Assembly (NCBI GenBank): GCA_937965695.1 | Contig: CALCKW010000002.1 | Coordinates: 124,001-188,000, forward strand | Direction: 5' to 3' | DNA length: 64,000 nucleotides | Origin: an uncultured Granulosicoccaceae bacterium | GTDB lineage: Bacteria; Pseudomonadota; Gammaproteobacteria; CALCKW01 | Shown: positions 1 to 8,962 of the stretch, in pieces | Layout of the letters: every line of letters starts with the position of its first letter | Numbering within the stretch: position 1 is the first letter of the stretch | The notes under the pieces: generated by a model | Seen by the model: only the letters and a program-made list of their open reading frames with translations | The model's database searches: none | Told to the model about the DNA's origin: nothing | Made by a program: the position numbers and the translations under genes

Positions 1-1079
1 TCGGCGGGCTCGGTTGCATCGTTCGAGTCTTCAAGATCATATGGCACGGCAAGTGTTGCCACCCCGTCTTCACTGGTGCCAAGGTTGCTAAAAAGCCCCA
101 TTAACATAAACGAAAACCAGCCGCTCATGGCCGCCAGTCGTGCAGATAAAAGTGCAGCGACGACCACGACGCCCGTCGGTGCCTGATCGTGACTCCACAG
201 CCAAAGCGCCATGCCAATGAGAAAGCTGGGCAACAGCCCCGCTAGGATACTCAAGGCTATCCGCAGTTTAAGACTGGTCGCACCAAGGCGTAACACAGCA
301 GTACGCCACAGCGCAAAGTGGTGCTCAGCAGCTGCTAGCTCACGCTCGCCATGCGCGAAAAGTTTAACGGTGGCCATGTTGCCAAACGTGTCGACCAGTT
401 GACCCGTCAGCGCCGCATTGGCCGCAGCACTTTTACGCGCAAATTGGCGCACTTGCGGCAAAATAATTTTAAGCATCAACAGATATAGCCCGACCCAGAC
501 AAGCAACACCAAGCCCAAGCGCAAATCCGCTTGGCCCAAGGCTGTAATTGCGCCGATGAGCAGCGCCACCGCAAAAGTCACGGCATTGAGTGTTTCAATG
601 ACTACGTTGCCCACTGAACTGGCCGTCTGGCTTTGTTTTTGTGCTAGACGTCCGGCAAAGTCGTTGTTAAAAAAACCCAAACTCTGGCCGAGGGTGTAGC
701 GATTGAGCCGCCACAGTGACTGATGAAAAATGCCCGGCTGCAAGCTGAGAGAGTTAATACCCGCCTGCATACTCATTAACGTTGGCCTAACAATTAAAAA
801 CAAAACACCTGCAGTGATCAACAGACTCGCGTGTTCGCTAAAAAACGCTGCACGCGGTGTTGTGCTTGCGCGGTCTACCACTTGGCCAACCAGATAGGCA
901 CTGCCCACTTCGGCAATCGCGACCATCGCTGAGATAAATGCCTGCACAAATATGACAGCTCCCGCACCCCGCAACGCCCAGCGGTAGAACGCCAGCATGG
1001 TGGAGGGAGGCGGCCCATCGGCTGCTTGGTAGGGATCGAACAATCCGCTGAGTAAGTTGACGAGGCGCTGGTAGATCAT
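1..1079 (-). CDS. ABC exporter, transmembrane domain part (truncated by window start)
   Basis: The minus strand is open from an ATG at 1079 to the window edge, about 359 codons. The translation begins MIYQRLVNLLSGLFDPYQ and continues with several long hydrophobic stretches separated by charged loops, including an R-Y-T-L-G-Q-S-L-G-F-F-N-N-D-F-A-G-R region. This is the usual layout of the membrane domain of type I ABC exporters (drug, lipid or ATM1-like). The nucleotide-binding domain with Walker A and the ABC signature would lie beyond position 1, so export of a substrate is a family inference and the substrate is unknown. Plus-strand ORFs at 211-402 and 418-699 are shadows of this gene. The next gene on the same strand, a thioesterase, ends 53 bases upstream of this start, so the two may be cotranscribed. 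Confidence 0.8.
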   Translation of the reverse strand, partial: MIYQRLVNLLSGLFDPYQAADGPPPSTMLAFYRWALRGAGAVIFVQAFISAMVAIAEVGSAYLVGQVVDRASTTPRAAFFSEHASLLITAGVLFLIVRPTLMSMQAGINSLSLQPGIFHQSLWRLNRYTLGQSLGFFNNDFAGRLAQKQSQTASSVGNVVIETLNAVTFAVALLIGAITALGQADLRLGLVLLVWVGLYLLMLKIILPQVRQFARKSAAANAALTGQLVDTFGNMATVKLFAHGERELAAAEHHFALWRTAVLRLGATSLKLRIALSILAGLLPSFLIGMALWLWSHDQAPTGVVVVAALLSARLAAMSGWFSFMLMGLFSNLGTSEDGVATLAVPYDLEDSNDATEPA

Positions 1080-1132
1080 GAGGGTATTATTTGGATTCCT
1101 AAAACGTATATCTAAGGCTGACGCTACTACCG

Positions 1133-1570
1133 TTACGCGACGAGCAGTTTATTCACGACAGTACGGAGATCGTCGGGCAATGGCGTTGGCCGGCGGTTTT
1201 CTCGGTCGACATAAACGTGTACAAAATGCCCTTGCGCAGCCGGCTCAGCGTGCCCCTCTTTAAACAAGCCTATCTCGTAACGCACCGAGCTGCTACCCAC
1301 CCGAGCAACACGTAATCCAGCTTCTACCGGCTCAGGAAAAGCCAAGCTTTGCCTATAGTTGCAATGCGTTTCAACCACCAGCCCTATCACCGCACCGTCG
1401 TGCATATCTAACACGCCTTCCTCGATCAGATAACCGTTGACGGCGGTGTCGAAATAGCTGTAGTAGTTGACGTTATTGACGTGGCCATAGACATCGTTGT
1501 CCATCCAACGGGTTTGGATAGGCCTAAAGTGCCGATAGTCTTCACGGCCAAAAGTTGTTTGCTCTGTCAT
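1133..1570 (-). CDS. Acyl-CoA thioesterase, 4HBT hotdog family (YbgC/FadM-like)
   Basis: This is a 145-residue single-hotdog protein, the usual length for the family. The segment RWMDNDVYGHVNNVNYYSYF matches the conserved 4HBT signature in which an Asp (D26 here) sits at the N-terminal end of the hotdog helix and activates water for thioester hydrolysis. Members cleave acyl-CoA, sometimes acyl-ACP, in the cytoplasm. The same strand carries a second, double-hotdog-type thioesterase 44 bases upstream and the ABC exporter downstream, which suggests a small lipid or acyl-CoA related cluster. The substrate cannot be read from the sequence. Confidence 0.85.
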   Translation of the reverse strand: MTEQTTFGREDYRHFRPIQTRWMDNDVYGHVNNVNYYSYFDTAVNGYLIEEGVLDMHDGAVIGLVVETHCNYRQSLAFPEPVEAGLRVARVGSSSVRYEIGLFKEGHAEPAAQGHFVHVYVDRENRRPTPLPDDLRTVVNKLLVA

Positions 1571-1614
1571 TTCTCTGGTTCACTGCCATTAAAAAAAACG
1601 TTTAAGAGGTGTGC

Positions 1615-2403
1615 TCAGGGTTTGGGCTGACGCAGCACCAGTGTCTGCAGCGCTCGGCCAACGCTGCCTTGCGCGTCAAATAACTGCGCATCAGCCAGAC
1701 CAATACCGTCGGGTTCCCAGTAGCCAAAAGCGTGTGCCCCAAACCAGTGCCCTTGAGGCTCTCGGTGCAAAGACACCGTCAAGTCTGCATTGGCAAACGT
1801 GACCACATCCCAGCCTTCAGCATTTCGGCCAAAGGCGTTGCCGCAATCGGCCAGTGGGCAAATGCGCTGAAAGCCACTCGGTTCTTCACCGAGCAGAAGC
1901 GGGATTGTTTTCATCCACAACTTTGTGGGGCCAGGATCAGGTGCCTCACCTTTTGGGTATTTCATTTCGGTGCCGTCGGTGAAACACGTTTGACCATGCG
2001 CTGTTTCTTTGAAGGCAAAGCCGCCAGGTATTGCATCATCCGGCGAGCCCAAACACTCGTGGTGTGTAGGCACGTCTAAAGGCGGCATGGGTGCCATTAA
2101 TAGGCCGGTAAATGTGGCTCGGACCACGCCTTCGCCATCAACGATCTCACCAGAAGCAGTGGAAACAGAGCGCCCTTTGCGGTTTAATTCAGCAAGCACT
2201 TTAAAACCCGCAACCGGCACGGGACGAATCAGATTGATCGTCAACCGTGTCAATCGCTGCTCGGGTACCAAGCGCTCCATCGCGCGTGCCGCCAAACCTG
2301 TAGGCGGACCGGCGTGGCAATGATCCACATGCCAAGGGCCGCGGCAATATTCGGTAGGGCTAAACCACTCGCCATCCTCAGTGGTGAAAAAGCTCCGAGT
2401 CAT
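1615..2403 (-). CDS. Thioesterase family protein (TesB-like double hotdog)
   Basis: The frame opens at 2436, but I place the start at the internal ATG at 2403 (MTRSFFTTEDGEWFSPTEYC) because it has an AGG ribosome-binding core about seven bases upstream and removes a non-family leader; the product is 262 residues. The N-terminal half carries the pattern W-H-x-D-H-C-H-A-G-P-P-T-G-L-A-A-R-A, which resembles acyl-CoA thioesterase/acyl-CoA hydratase-like double-hotdog proteins (PF13622 type). The C-terminal half repeats a second hotdog ending in GRALQTLVLRQP. It is likely to hydrolyse acyl-CoA esters; specificity is unknown. It is divergent from the SRPBCC gene, with start codons only about 75 bases apart. 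Confidence 0.75.
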   Translation of the reverse strand: MTRSFFTTEDGEWFSPTEYCRGPWHVDHCHAGPPTGLAARAMERLVPEQRLTRLTINLIRPVPVAGFKVLAELNRKGRSVSTASGEIVDGEGVVRATFTGLLMAPMPPLDVPTHHECLGSPDDAIPGGFAFKETAHGQTCFTDGTEMKYPKGEAPDPGPTKLWMKTIPLLLGEEPSGFQRICPLADCGNAFGRNAEGWDVVTFANADLTVSLHREPQGHWFGAHAFGYWEPDGIGLADAQLFDAQGSVGRALQTLVLRQPKP

Positions 2404-2477
2404 AGACAACCTGTTATAAAGTGAAAGAAACTGCAATCGTATCAGAAGCTCAACATCCCACTATAAAGGAGCCACCC

Positions 2478-3410
2478 ATGCCTACGATGAATGTCAGCCG
2501 AGAGATTGAGATCCAAAGCCCTATCGAAGAAGTTATACCTTTGATCAGACGTTTCGAGCACTGGCCCAGCTGGAGCCCTTGGCTGTGTCAGGAGCGCGAA
2601 GCAGAGGTGCTGTACAACGGCGAGCAAGGGGAAGTTGGCAGTGGCTACAGTTGGAACGGCAGTCGTATAGGTGCTGGCTCCATGTCACTCCTGTCCGCCA
2701 ACGCATCGAGCTTGCGTTGCGATCTGAATTTTTTAAAACCCTTTAAAAGCCATGCAGAAGTCGGCTTTGAGCTAAAAAGCCTTGGTGACAAAAACTGCTC
2801 AGTCAGTTGGAGTATGGAGAGCAAGCTACCGTTTTTTCTCTTTTTTATGCGTCAGTCGTTCGAACGGTTTATCGGCTTGGACTACGAGCGTGGCCTGAGC
2901 ATGCTCAAGGAGTTGGCAGAAAACGGCGAGGTGGTGTCGCGGATAAGTATTGAGCCCCTGAGTGAGTTGCACGAGACGGATTACATCGGAGTGAGTGGCC
3001 GCTGCAAACTAGCTGACTTAGGCCCGGCAATGCAGGAGCATTTCCCAAAGCTTGGTGCCGCTTTGGCGGAATCTTCATTGACACAGAACGGTCCGGTTTT
3101 TTGTCACTACCGGGTGATGGACCCCATTCGTGACCACTGGGAATTTACAACCGCCATGCCCGTGAGTGGTGACGGAGAGGTATCCGGTGTGGAACGCGGC
3201 ACACGAGCGGCAATCGCCCGTTGTGCCCACATACGGCACACAGGTAAGTACATACACTTGGGCAATGCTTGGGCCACTGCGTTTGGCTGGATACGCGCTG
3301 AAAAACATCGACAACTAAAAAAACACGGCGGTTTTGAGGTGTATCTAGACGACCCAGCTCAGACACCTGCAAGCGAACTACGCACCGATATTTATGTTCC
3401 GTTAAAATAA
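2478..3410 (+). CDS. SRPBCC domain plus GyrI-like (AraC effector-binding type) domain protein
   Basis: The start is set at the ATG at 2478 because an AAGGAG ribosome-binding site lies just before it; the frame itself is open from 2421. The 310-residue product has an N-terminal SRPBCC/polyketide-cyclase-like domain (about residues 5-145: SPIEEVIPLIRRFEHWPSWS, typical of these helix-grip ligand-binding folds). A C-terminal GyrI-like domain follows (about 155-310, ending EVYLDDPAQTPASELRTDIYVPLK, the usual end of this domain). Both folds bind small hydrophobic ligands. There is no DNA-binding domain, so it is more likely a ligand carrier or sensor than a transcription factor. It is convergent with the MocR-type gene, ten bases apart. 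Confidence 0.75.
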   Translation: MPTMNVSREIEIQSPIEEVIPLIRRFEHWPSWSPWLCQEREAEVLYNGEQGEVGSGYSWNGSRIGAGSMSLLSANASSLRCDLNFLKPFKSHAEVGFELKSLGDKNCSVSWSMESKLPFFLFFMRQSFERFIGLDYERGLSMLKELAENGEVVSRISIEPLSELHETDYIGVSGRCKLADLGPAMQEHFPKLGAALAESSLTQNGPVFCHYRVMDPIRDHWEFTTAMPVSGDGEVSGVERGTRAAIARCAHIRHTGKYIHLGNAWATAFGWIRAEKHRQLKKHGGFEVYLDDPAQTPASELRTDIYVPLK

Positions 3411-3420
3411 GTTTTTCGCG

Positions 3421-4890
3421 CTAGTTATCCATCACTTTTTCGACGGCTTGGCGCAATTGAAACACGGCATCCGGTATTTTAAGCGTAGGCACATTGCCCA
3501 GTCCCAACACCAAGGATTGGCAATGTTCGTCGCTGGGCTTCACCGCCGCTTGCTCATCCCAGCCAAAAGCTTCTAGTGGGATAGCACCCAGTCCCGATTC
3601 GTGCAAACTTGTCACCAAGGATTGGCGGCAGACAGCTTTCTCTAAATCCACCACGAGACTCAGACCACCGCTGCCATCTCGGTAGCTCAGCGCCATTGCG
3701 TGCTCGTCTAGGGATGCCAAAAGCGCAAGCCTGCGTTGAGCATAGACTTGTCTTGCACGATTGAGGTGTCTCGCTAGTACCCCTTCATCCAATAGTTTTG
3801 CCACTGCACTCTGAACGATAGAGTTGTGACCACCGCCCAGATCCGCCAACATCCGACATGCCGTGGCCACGTGCGCTTCAGGCAGCACCAACCAGGCGAC
3901 CCGAACAGCCGGGAACATCAATTTAGAAAACGTACCTGCATGTAAAACAGCTGCGCTCGACTCGCTGGCCAGCGCCGGCCTGGGCTGTGATTGATCTCGA
4001 AACTCACTGTCGTAATCGTCTTCAAAAATCACCGCACCACAGCTCATCACTCGACTCAACAGAGCCTGTCGACGTTGAGCAGACAAGGTGACACCCAGCG
4101 GATAATGAAAACATGGTGTGGTGTAGACCAAACGGGGATCAGGGCCATCCGGTAATTGCATACCGTGTTGATCTACTGCGCAGGCGTGCAAGTTCAATCC
4201 CTGCGCGCGCCAAGCGGCAACAGCTCCCTGATAACCCGGCCGCTCTACCCATGCAGTGTCTCCAGGCGAACCATAAAGTGCAGCCGCAAGCATTAAGCTC
4301 TGGCGCGTTCCAGCGGTTATCACTATTTGGGATGGCTCGACTTGCAGGCCACGGTATTGCGCTAAAAAGCGCGCGATACTTTGGCACAAATCAGGATGAC
4401 CGTTATCCCGTACATATCCCCAGCGATTGCGTTCACCTCTAGCGGTCTGCGCCAGCGCTCTTGCCCAATCTCGTTGCGGAAACAATTGGGCATCCGGCTC
4501 ACCAGGGCTAAAAGTAAGTGGCCGAGTCCCGTCTGGGTGACTGCTTGCGCGTGACGACAAGGGGGGAATCACCTGTGTGTTGATCGGCACGGCACCCGCA
4601 TAAAGCACCCGGGTACCCGCTCGGCCTTTGCCTTCTAGCAAACCCTCACTGACAAGCTGATCGTAGACTTGCGTGACCGTATTGCGGCCCAACCCCAAGC
4701 TCTTAGCTAGCAGCCGAGTCGGCGGTAAAAGCGCATTTCTAGCGGGCTGCCCACACCTAATAGATTCATAAAGCTTTAAATACAGTTGCCTGCCTTTTGG
4801 CAATTCACTGCTTGGGTCAAGCTTCAGTTTATCGATGAGCGTCAAATGCGCCGCGCTGTTTGGCTCTTTCATGAGGTTGAAATCTAGCAT
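3421..4890 (-). CDS. MocR-type transcriptional regulator (GntR HTH fused to PLP aminotransferase fold)
   Basis: This 489-residue protein has a GntR-type winged helix (about residues 30-100: LLPPTRLLAKSLGLGRNTVT ... LVSEGLLEGKGRAGTRV) followed by a fold-type I aminotransferase domain. The PLP lysine is visible as K323 in HAGTFSKLMFP, and the VIFEDDYDSEF motif supplies the conserved Asp and Tyr that hold the cofactor. MocR proteins sense PLP or an amino-acid aldimine and control vitamin B6, GABA or taurine genes. The target here is not evident; it is divergent from the gene at 5099, which is therefore a candidate target. Length and motif content are complete. Confidence 0.88.
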   Translation of the reverse strand: MLDFNLMKEPNSAAHLTLIDKLKLDPSSELPKGRQLYLKLYESIRCGQPARNALLPPTRLLAKSLGLGRNTVTQVYDQLVSEGLLEGKGRAGTRVLYAGAVPINTQVIPPLSSRASSHPDGTRPLTFSPGEPDAQLFPQRDWARALAQTARGERNRWGYVRDNGHPDLCQSIARFLAQYRGLQVEPSQIVITAGTRQSLMLAAALYGSPGDTAWVERPGYQGAVAAWRAQGLNLHACAVDQHGMQLPDGPDPRLVYTTPCFHYPLGVTLSAQRRQALLSRVMSCGAVIFEDDYDSEFRDQSQPRPALASESSAAVLHAGTFSKLMFPAVRVAWLVLPEAHVATACRMLADLGGGHNSIVQSAVAKLLDEGVLARHLNRARQVYAQRRLALLASLDEHAMALSYRDGSGGLSLVVDLEKAVCRQSLVTSLHESGLGAIPLEAFGWDEQAAVKPSDEHCQSLVLGLGNVPTLKIPDAVFQLRQAVEKVMDN

Positions 4891-5098
4891 TCTAAAAGAA
4901 CCATACTGCTACAAAACCAACACCAACTACAAGCTTATTGCACCACGTATTTACCTTAGTAATGCGTTTGCTATTTTCAACAATAGGGTCTTGGTGTACC
5001 ATTTTCCGGCGTCGGCTAAACAATGCCGACGCGCGTACTCGCTTCTTGATATGGTCTGTCAAAGATATTAGATAATTGAATTCTGAGGAACGCTAGAA

Positions 5099-6160
5099 AT
5101 GCCAGCGCAAATAGTTCATCTTCTGCCCGCAGTTGATCAATTTGTAAAATTAACCGCTAAAACTGATTCTCTGTCTTCCATTCAAAATGAGGCGTGTCGA
5201 CTCGCCAGCGAAGCAGGCTCAGACTGGCGCCTGGTTAGATCTCAATTGCGGGAACTACAAAACAACAAAGCAATTGGAGCTTCGCAGAAGGTTTTGCTTG
5301 CGAGTTTTGAACGGTATTTCTTGGCCTATCACGATGGTTACGAGAACTGCCACCAGAGCTACCACGCCGCTCTTGAAATGATTCCTTTCGCGTCGCCAAA
5401 AGCTGCCATCAGTTTGTTGGTATCAAACGCCCAATGTTGCGCCTCTGCAGGTCAATTTGAACAGTCTCTGGGTTTTCTTATCCAGGCAATGCAATGCGTG
5501 GACAGTCATCACAGCGATGAGCTCTACTGGCCAATATTCAGTGCCGCCGCTTTTTGCTTTAACCGCATGGGCCTACACAAACAGGCACTGCAGTACGCAC
5601 AGCAATGTCTTTTTCTAGCAAATCGCAACAATGACACCGGCGATCAACAGACTTCATTATTTAAAGTGATCAATACGGCACGGCTAAACAAGCTTGGTTC
5701 ATTGCAATTGGTCTACGAGCAAAACCTTAAACATCTTGAGCGCGGACAACTCGGTTATAATTTGCTGAGCCAGTTTTTGTTGCCCGTCGATGCTGCCCTA
5801 GAAGCGCTCGATAATCCACAGCCCAATTGTCATGCCGCCTACCGAAACTTAGCTATTGCTCGAGAGCTCATCGACTACGCCAATGACTATGGGATCAAAC
5901 AATACTTGTTAGCCCTTTCTCAGTATCATTTAGCCTTTGGACAGCATAAAAAAGCTAAGGAAGCCATAGAAGAAGCGGCTTACCTAATGTCAGATGTTGA
6001 CGTATCCCTGACTTATCGTATTAGAACGATTCACAGTCAGCTGGGTCTTGATTGGTCGGATCAGGATGCATTAAATCTTGAGCCTGCTAACGACCACTCC
6101 CATGCAAGCTTTCAGGAACTGAGCTCTGCCGCCATCAAAAATTCGTGGGCGGTTCGATAA
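5099..6160 (+). CDS. Uncharacterised helical-repeat (TPR-like) protein
   Basis: I do not recognise a named family. The 353-residue protein is almost entirely alpha-helical in appearance, with repeated aromatic/alanine spacing suggestive of TPR units (for example residues near FSAAAFCFNRMGLHKQALQYAQ and LALSQYHLAFGQHKKAKEAIEEAA). There is no signal peptide, membrane segment or enzymatic motif. Similar solenoids form the sensory N-terminal half of some GGDEF or LuxR proteins, but no output domain is attached here. The start is supported by a GAGGAA ribosome-binding site. It is rich in Cys and Gln. It is divergent from the MocR regulator, which may control it; that is inference. Confidence 0.7.
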   Translation: MPAQIVHLLPAVDQFVKLTAKTDSLSSIQNEACRLASEAGSDWRLVRSQLRELQNNKAIGASQKVLLASFERYFLAYHDGYENCHQSYHAALEMIPFASPKAAISLLVSNAQCCASAGQFEQSLGFLIQAMQCVDSHHSDELYWPIFSAAAFCFNRMGLHKQALQYAQQCLFLANRNNDTGDQQTSLFKVINTARLNKLGSLQLVYEQNLKHLERGQLGYNLLSQFLLPVDAALEALDNPQPNCHAAYRNLAIARELIDYANDYGIKQYLLALSQYHLAFGQHKKAKEAIEEAAYLMSDVDVSLTYRIRTIHSQLGLDWSDQDALNLEPANDHSHASFQELSSAAIKNSWAVR

Positions 6161-6279
6161 CTGACTTCGAACTCAAATATAAGCTTGCTTTGACACTTCT
6201 TCATGGAAGTTCACCCGAGTCTTGTAGCTCTAAAAAAATACTGCTTACTTAGAAGTCTGTCTTCTGTGACAATGGCTAT

Positions 6280-7032
6280 ATGTGGATTGAACTACTTTTA
6301 ATGCTCGCAGCTTTCGCTGCAGGAGTGCTCAATGCGGTGGCCGGCGGTGGCAGCTTCATCACCTTTCCGGCGCTAGTGTACGCTGGCATACCTCCAATCG
6401 CCGCCAACGCTACCAGTGCTGTTGCGGTGTTCCCAGGCTATCTGAGCGCCGCGCTTGGCTTTTTTGATCAAATCAAAAACTATGATTCAAGTAGGTTTAA
6501 GTGGATGCTGGCAATCAGTTTAGCTGGCGGCCTGCTCGGCGGAGCACTGTTGATTCTCACACCTGCCCCAGTTTTTGCCAGTGTGGTGCCTTGGTTATTG
6601 CTATTTGCCACCGCTCTATTCGCTTTTAGCGATAGAATTGCCAGTTGGTCTCGGGCACGCGCAGCAGTACCCGGCTCCTTAGAGGCGATTTTGCTATTGC
6701 TCGTTTGTATTTACGGTGGCTACTTTAACGGCGGTATGGGCATTGTTCTACTGGCAGCATTAGCCTTTTCCGGCATGCGCGATCTGCACCTGATGAATGG
6801 CTTAAAAAACGCTCTTTCATTTGCCCTTTCGGCGGTATCTGTAGCCGTTTTTGCGATCGCTGGCCTAGTTGAGTGGTACGAGGCTGTGCTGATGATGGTG
6901 GCGGCTACAGCAGGAGGATACGCGGGTGCTAGGCTGTCGAAAACCGTTTCACCAAAATCGATTAAAGCAGCGATCATCGCCATGGGACTTATGACAAGTT
7001 TGGTCTTTTTCTACCGTAGCTACCACGCATAA
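6280..7032 (+). CDS. TSUP family permease (TauE/SafE-type sulfite/organosulfonate exporter)
   Basis: This is a 250-residue, highly hydrophobic protein with about eight membrane segments. The N-terminus AAFAAGVLNAVAGGGSFITF contains the TSUP hallmark G-x-x-x-A-x-x-G-G-G-S-x-x-x-F-P, and the second half repeats a related motif (GGYFNGGMGIVLLAALAFSG). The family moves sulfite, sulfoacetate, sulfolactate or other small anions across the inner membrane. It is convergent with the Lrp-type regulator gene, whose stop is 16 bases away. The substrate is not determined by the sequence. Confidence 0.85.
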   Translation: MWIELLLMLAAFAAGVLNAVAGGGSFITFPALVYAGIPPIAANATSAVAVFPGYLSAALGFFDQIKNYDSSRFKWMLAISLAGGLLGGALLILTPAPVFASVVPWLLLFATALFAFSDRIASWSRARAAVPGSLEAILLLLVCIYGGYFNGGMGIVLLAALAFSGMRDLHLMNGLKNALSFALSAVSVAVFAIAGLVEWYEAVLMMVAATAGGYAGARLSKTVSPKSIKAAIIAMGLMTSLVFFYRSYHA

Positions 7033-7048
7033 AGGCCATTCAGTGGGT

Positions 7049-7474
7049 CTACCGTTGAAACTTAGTCGCGAGAATAACACTGCTAAGTGTTTTATCAACG
7101 CCCTCAATCGCAGCCAACTGATCAATAACCACGTCTAAAGATTGTGTACTATCGGTTCGCACCAACGCCAGGAGATCGTACGCACCGCTGATTGTCTGCA
7201 AGCTTTCTACATCTTTAATATTTTCAATTTGACGAACAATTGATCCAGCGTGCTTAGCATCAACACTGACCATAACGTGCGCACAAACCTGCCGCAGTTG
7301 ATGCTCAGGGTGGTAACGAATCGTGTAACCCTGAATAACCTGCTTTCGCTCCAATCGATCCATGTGCTCCTGCACGGTGGCTCGACTTACTTTCAGTTGC
7401 CGCGCCAGTTCTGAGACATTTGTTCGCGCGTCTGCCTGAAGCAAACGCAGCAATGCGGTATCCAATGATTCCAT
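7049..7474 (-). CDS. Lrp/AsnC family transcriptional regulator
   Basis: This 141-residue protein has a typical Lrp layout. The N-terminal helix-turn-helix covers about residues 5-50 (NVSELARQLKVSRATVQEHM), followed by a RAM/ACT-like ligand domain with VMVSVDAKHAGSIVRQIENI and a GAYDLLALVRTDS segment. Such proteins sense amino acids and act as dimers or octamers. The gene is divergent from the PLP decarboxylase with a 308-base shared promoter region, so control of the decarboxylase by an amino acid such as ornithine or lysine is plausible but not shown. Confidence 0.9.
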   Translation of the reverse strand: MESLDTALLRLLQADARTNVSELARQLKVSRATVQEHMDRLERKQVIQGYTIRYHPEHQLRQVCAHVMVSVDAKHAGSIVRQIENIKDVESLQTISGAYDLLALVRTDSTQSLDVVIDQLAAIEGVDKTLSSVILATKFQR

Positions 7475-7782
7475 TCACTCTTTCTCCGAGGAAAATATTT
7501 TCCGACAACATCCGCTCGTGCATTTTATTGGGGCAATCCATCGCCCAGTAGGCACTATGCCACTTTGGTATTTTATTGAAATGGTATTTTTACCGTTTAA
7601 AGCCAAAGGTGTTGGGACCTATGATAAACCATAAACAAGGATTATATAAACATTAGCAATTTGTATAGCGTACCAATCAATTTGCTTAAAATAGATGGAC
7701 TGATCGTGCAATTGTTAACTACAAACTGAAAGTTATTGGCTCTAGACTTCACTTTACCCACAGCGAAATATTGTGACTTGCG
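7475..7782. promoter_or_regulatory. Divergent lrp-type / decarboxylase intergenic region
   Basis: This 308-base stretch between two divergent starts is AT-rich and has no ORF of note. It contains two near-identical segments reading TGGTATTTT (around 7565 and 7580) and several A/T tracts, as expected for Lrp-type binding and for promoters. No exact operator or -35/-10 pair can be assigned by eye. Confidence 0.35.
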
Positions 7783-8934
7783 ATGAGACACCCCGAATTC
7801 AGTAGCCCCAGTGTTCCACAGGTTACGCCTCGGCCGCTAGCTTTAGCCCGTGAGACTGCAGCCCGTCAAAAGCCGTCTACGCCCATACTGTATTTCTGTG
7901 AAGCAACTCTGCGCGATAATGCTCAGCGATTCCGGGCTGCATTGCCTAGTGTCACGGCTCACTATGCGATCAAGGCAAATCCGCATCCACGGGTGCTGTC
8001 TGTGCTGGCTGAAGAAGACATCAATTTTGAAATTGCCTCACAAGCTGAACTAGAGCTGTTGATCAATCAAGGTGTTGATACCAGCCAAGTATTCTTTTCC
8101 AATCCCATCAAATCGCCTGCGCATTTACGGTTTGCAACACAGCATGGCGTGGAGTGGTATGTGGTCGACTCAGTAGCTGAGGTGCAAAAAATCGCCAGCA
8201 TTGTGCCTGCAGCAAAACTCTATTTGCGTTTATCAACAAGCAACGCTGGCGCTGTTTTGCCACTGGCTGACAAATTCGGCTCCGATCTAGACGATTCACA
8301 TGCGATAATACAAGCCTGCTTAGATCATCACATGCAGCTAGCCGGTGTCAGTTTCCATGTAGGTTCGCAGTGTCTAGACGCAAATAGTTGGCGCAATGCC
8401 ATCAACGATGCACAGATTTGTTTTTCCTATATGCGTGGTAAAGGCTTTAACCCTGAGTTACTCAATCTCGGTGGCGGATACCCCACTGAGATCAACAGTT
8501 GCGTAAGTTCGATAGAAAGCATTGGCGCAGCGATCGAGGATGAACTTAAAAAGCTCGACCCTTCAATTAAGGTCATTGCTGAACCAGGACGATTTATGGT
8601 TGCATCGGCGGGCTGGTTGAGCACACAAGTGGTTGGCACAGCTGTTCGTCGTGGGCATCATTGGCTTTATCTTGACACGGGGTTCTATGGTGGCTTAATG
8701 GAGCTAACCGATCATTATGCTCTACCCATACACAGTGAGAGAGAAGGACCTTTTCGACCTTGGACGATTGCGGGTCCTACCTGCGACAGCATAGATACAC
8801 TCAGCCAGGCTTGCAATTTACCAGAAAATTTACAGGCGGATGACCGACTGTTTATCGGGCATTTAGGGGCATATTGTTATGCCTGTACCACGGAATTCAA
8901 TGGATTTCCGGCGCCCAGCATTCAATTTGTCTAA
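7783..8934 (+). CDS. Ornithine/lysine decarboxylase-like enzyme (fold-type III, PLP)
   Basis: This is a 383-residue member of the alanine-racemase-fold decarboxylases. The PLP lysine is K64 in HYAIKANPHP. Further motifs are FHVGSQC (cofactor-stacking His), NLGGGYP (phosphate binding), EPGRFMV and GPTCDSID, whose Cys is the substrate-site residue of the eukaryotic-type ornithine decarboxylase. Diaminopimelate decarboxylases usually have Glu after that Cys, so ornithine or lysine is the more likely substrate, giving putrescine or cadaverine. The C-terminus GAYCYACTTEFNGFP matches the ODC end. The neighbouring Lrp-type regulator suggests amino-acid-responsive control. The start lacks a clear Shine-Dalgarno sequence. 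Confidence 0.82.
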   Translation: MRHPEFSSPSVPQVTPRPLALARETAARQKPSTPILYFCEATLRDNAQRFRAALPSVTAHYAIKANPHPRVLSVLAEEDINFEIASQAELELLINQGVDTSQVFFSNPIKSPAHLRFATQHGVEWYVVDSVAEVQKIASIVPAAKLYLRLSTSNAGAVLPLADKFGSDLDDSHAIIQACLDHHMQLAGVSFHVGSQCLDANSWRNAINDAQICFSYMRGKGFNPELLNLGGGYPTEINSCVSSIESIGAAIEDELKKLDPSIKVIAEPGRFMVASAGWLSTQVVGTAVRRGHHWLYLDTGFYGGLMELTDHYALPIHSEREGPFRPWTIAGPTCDSIDTLSQACNLPENLQADDRLFIGHLGAYCYACTTEFNGFPAPSIQFV

Positions 8935-8962
8935 CGCATCGATAAAAGGTTAACGAACGCAT

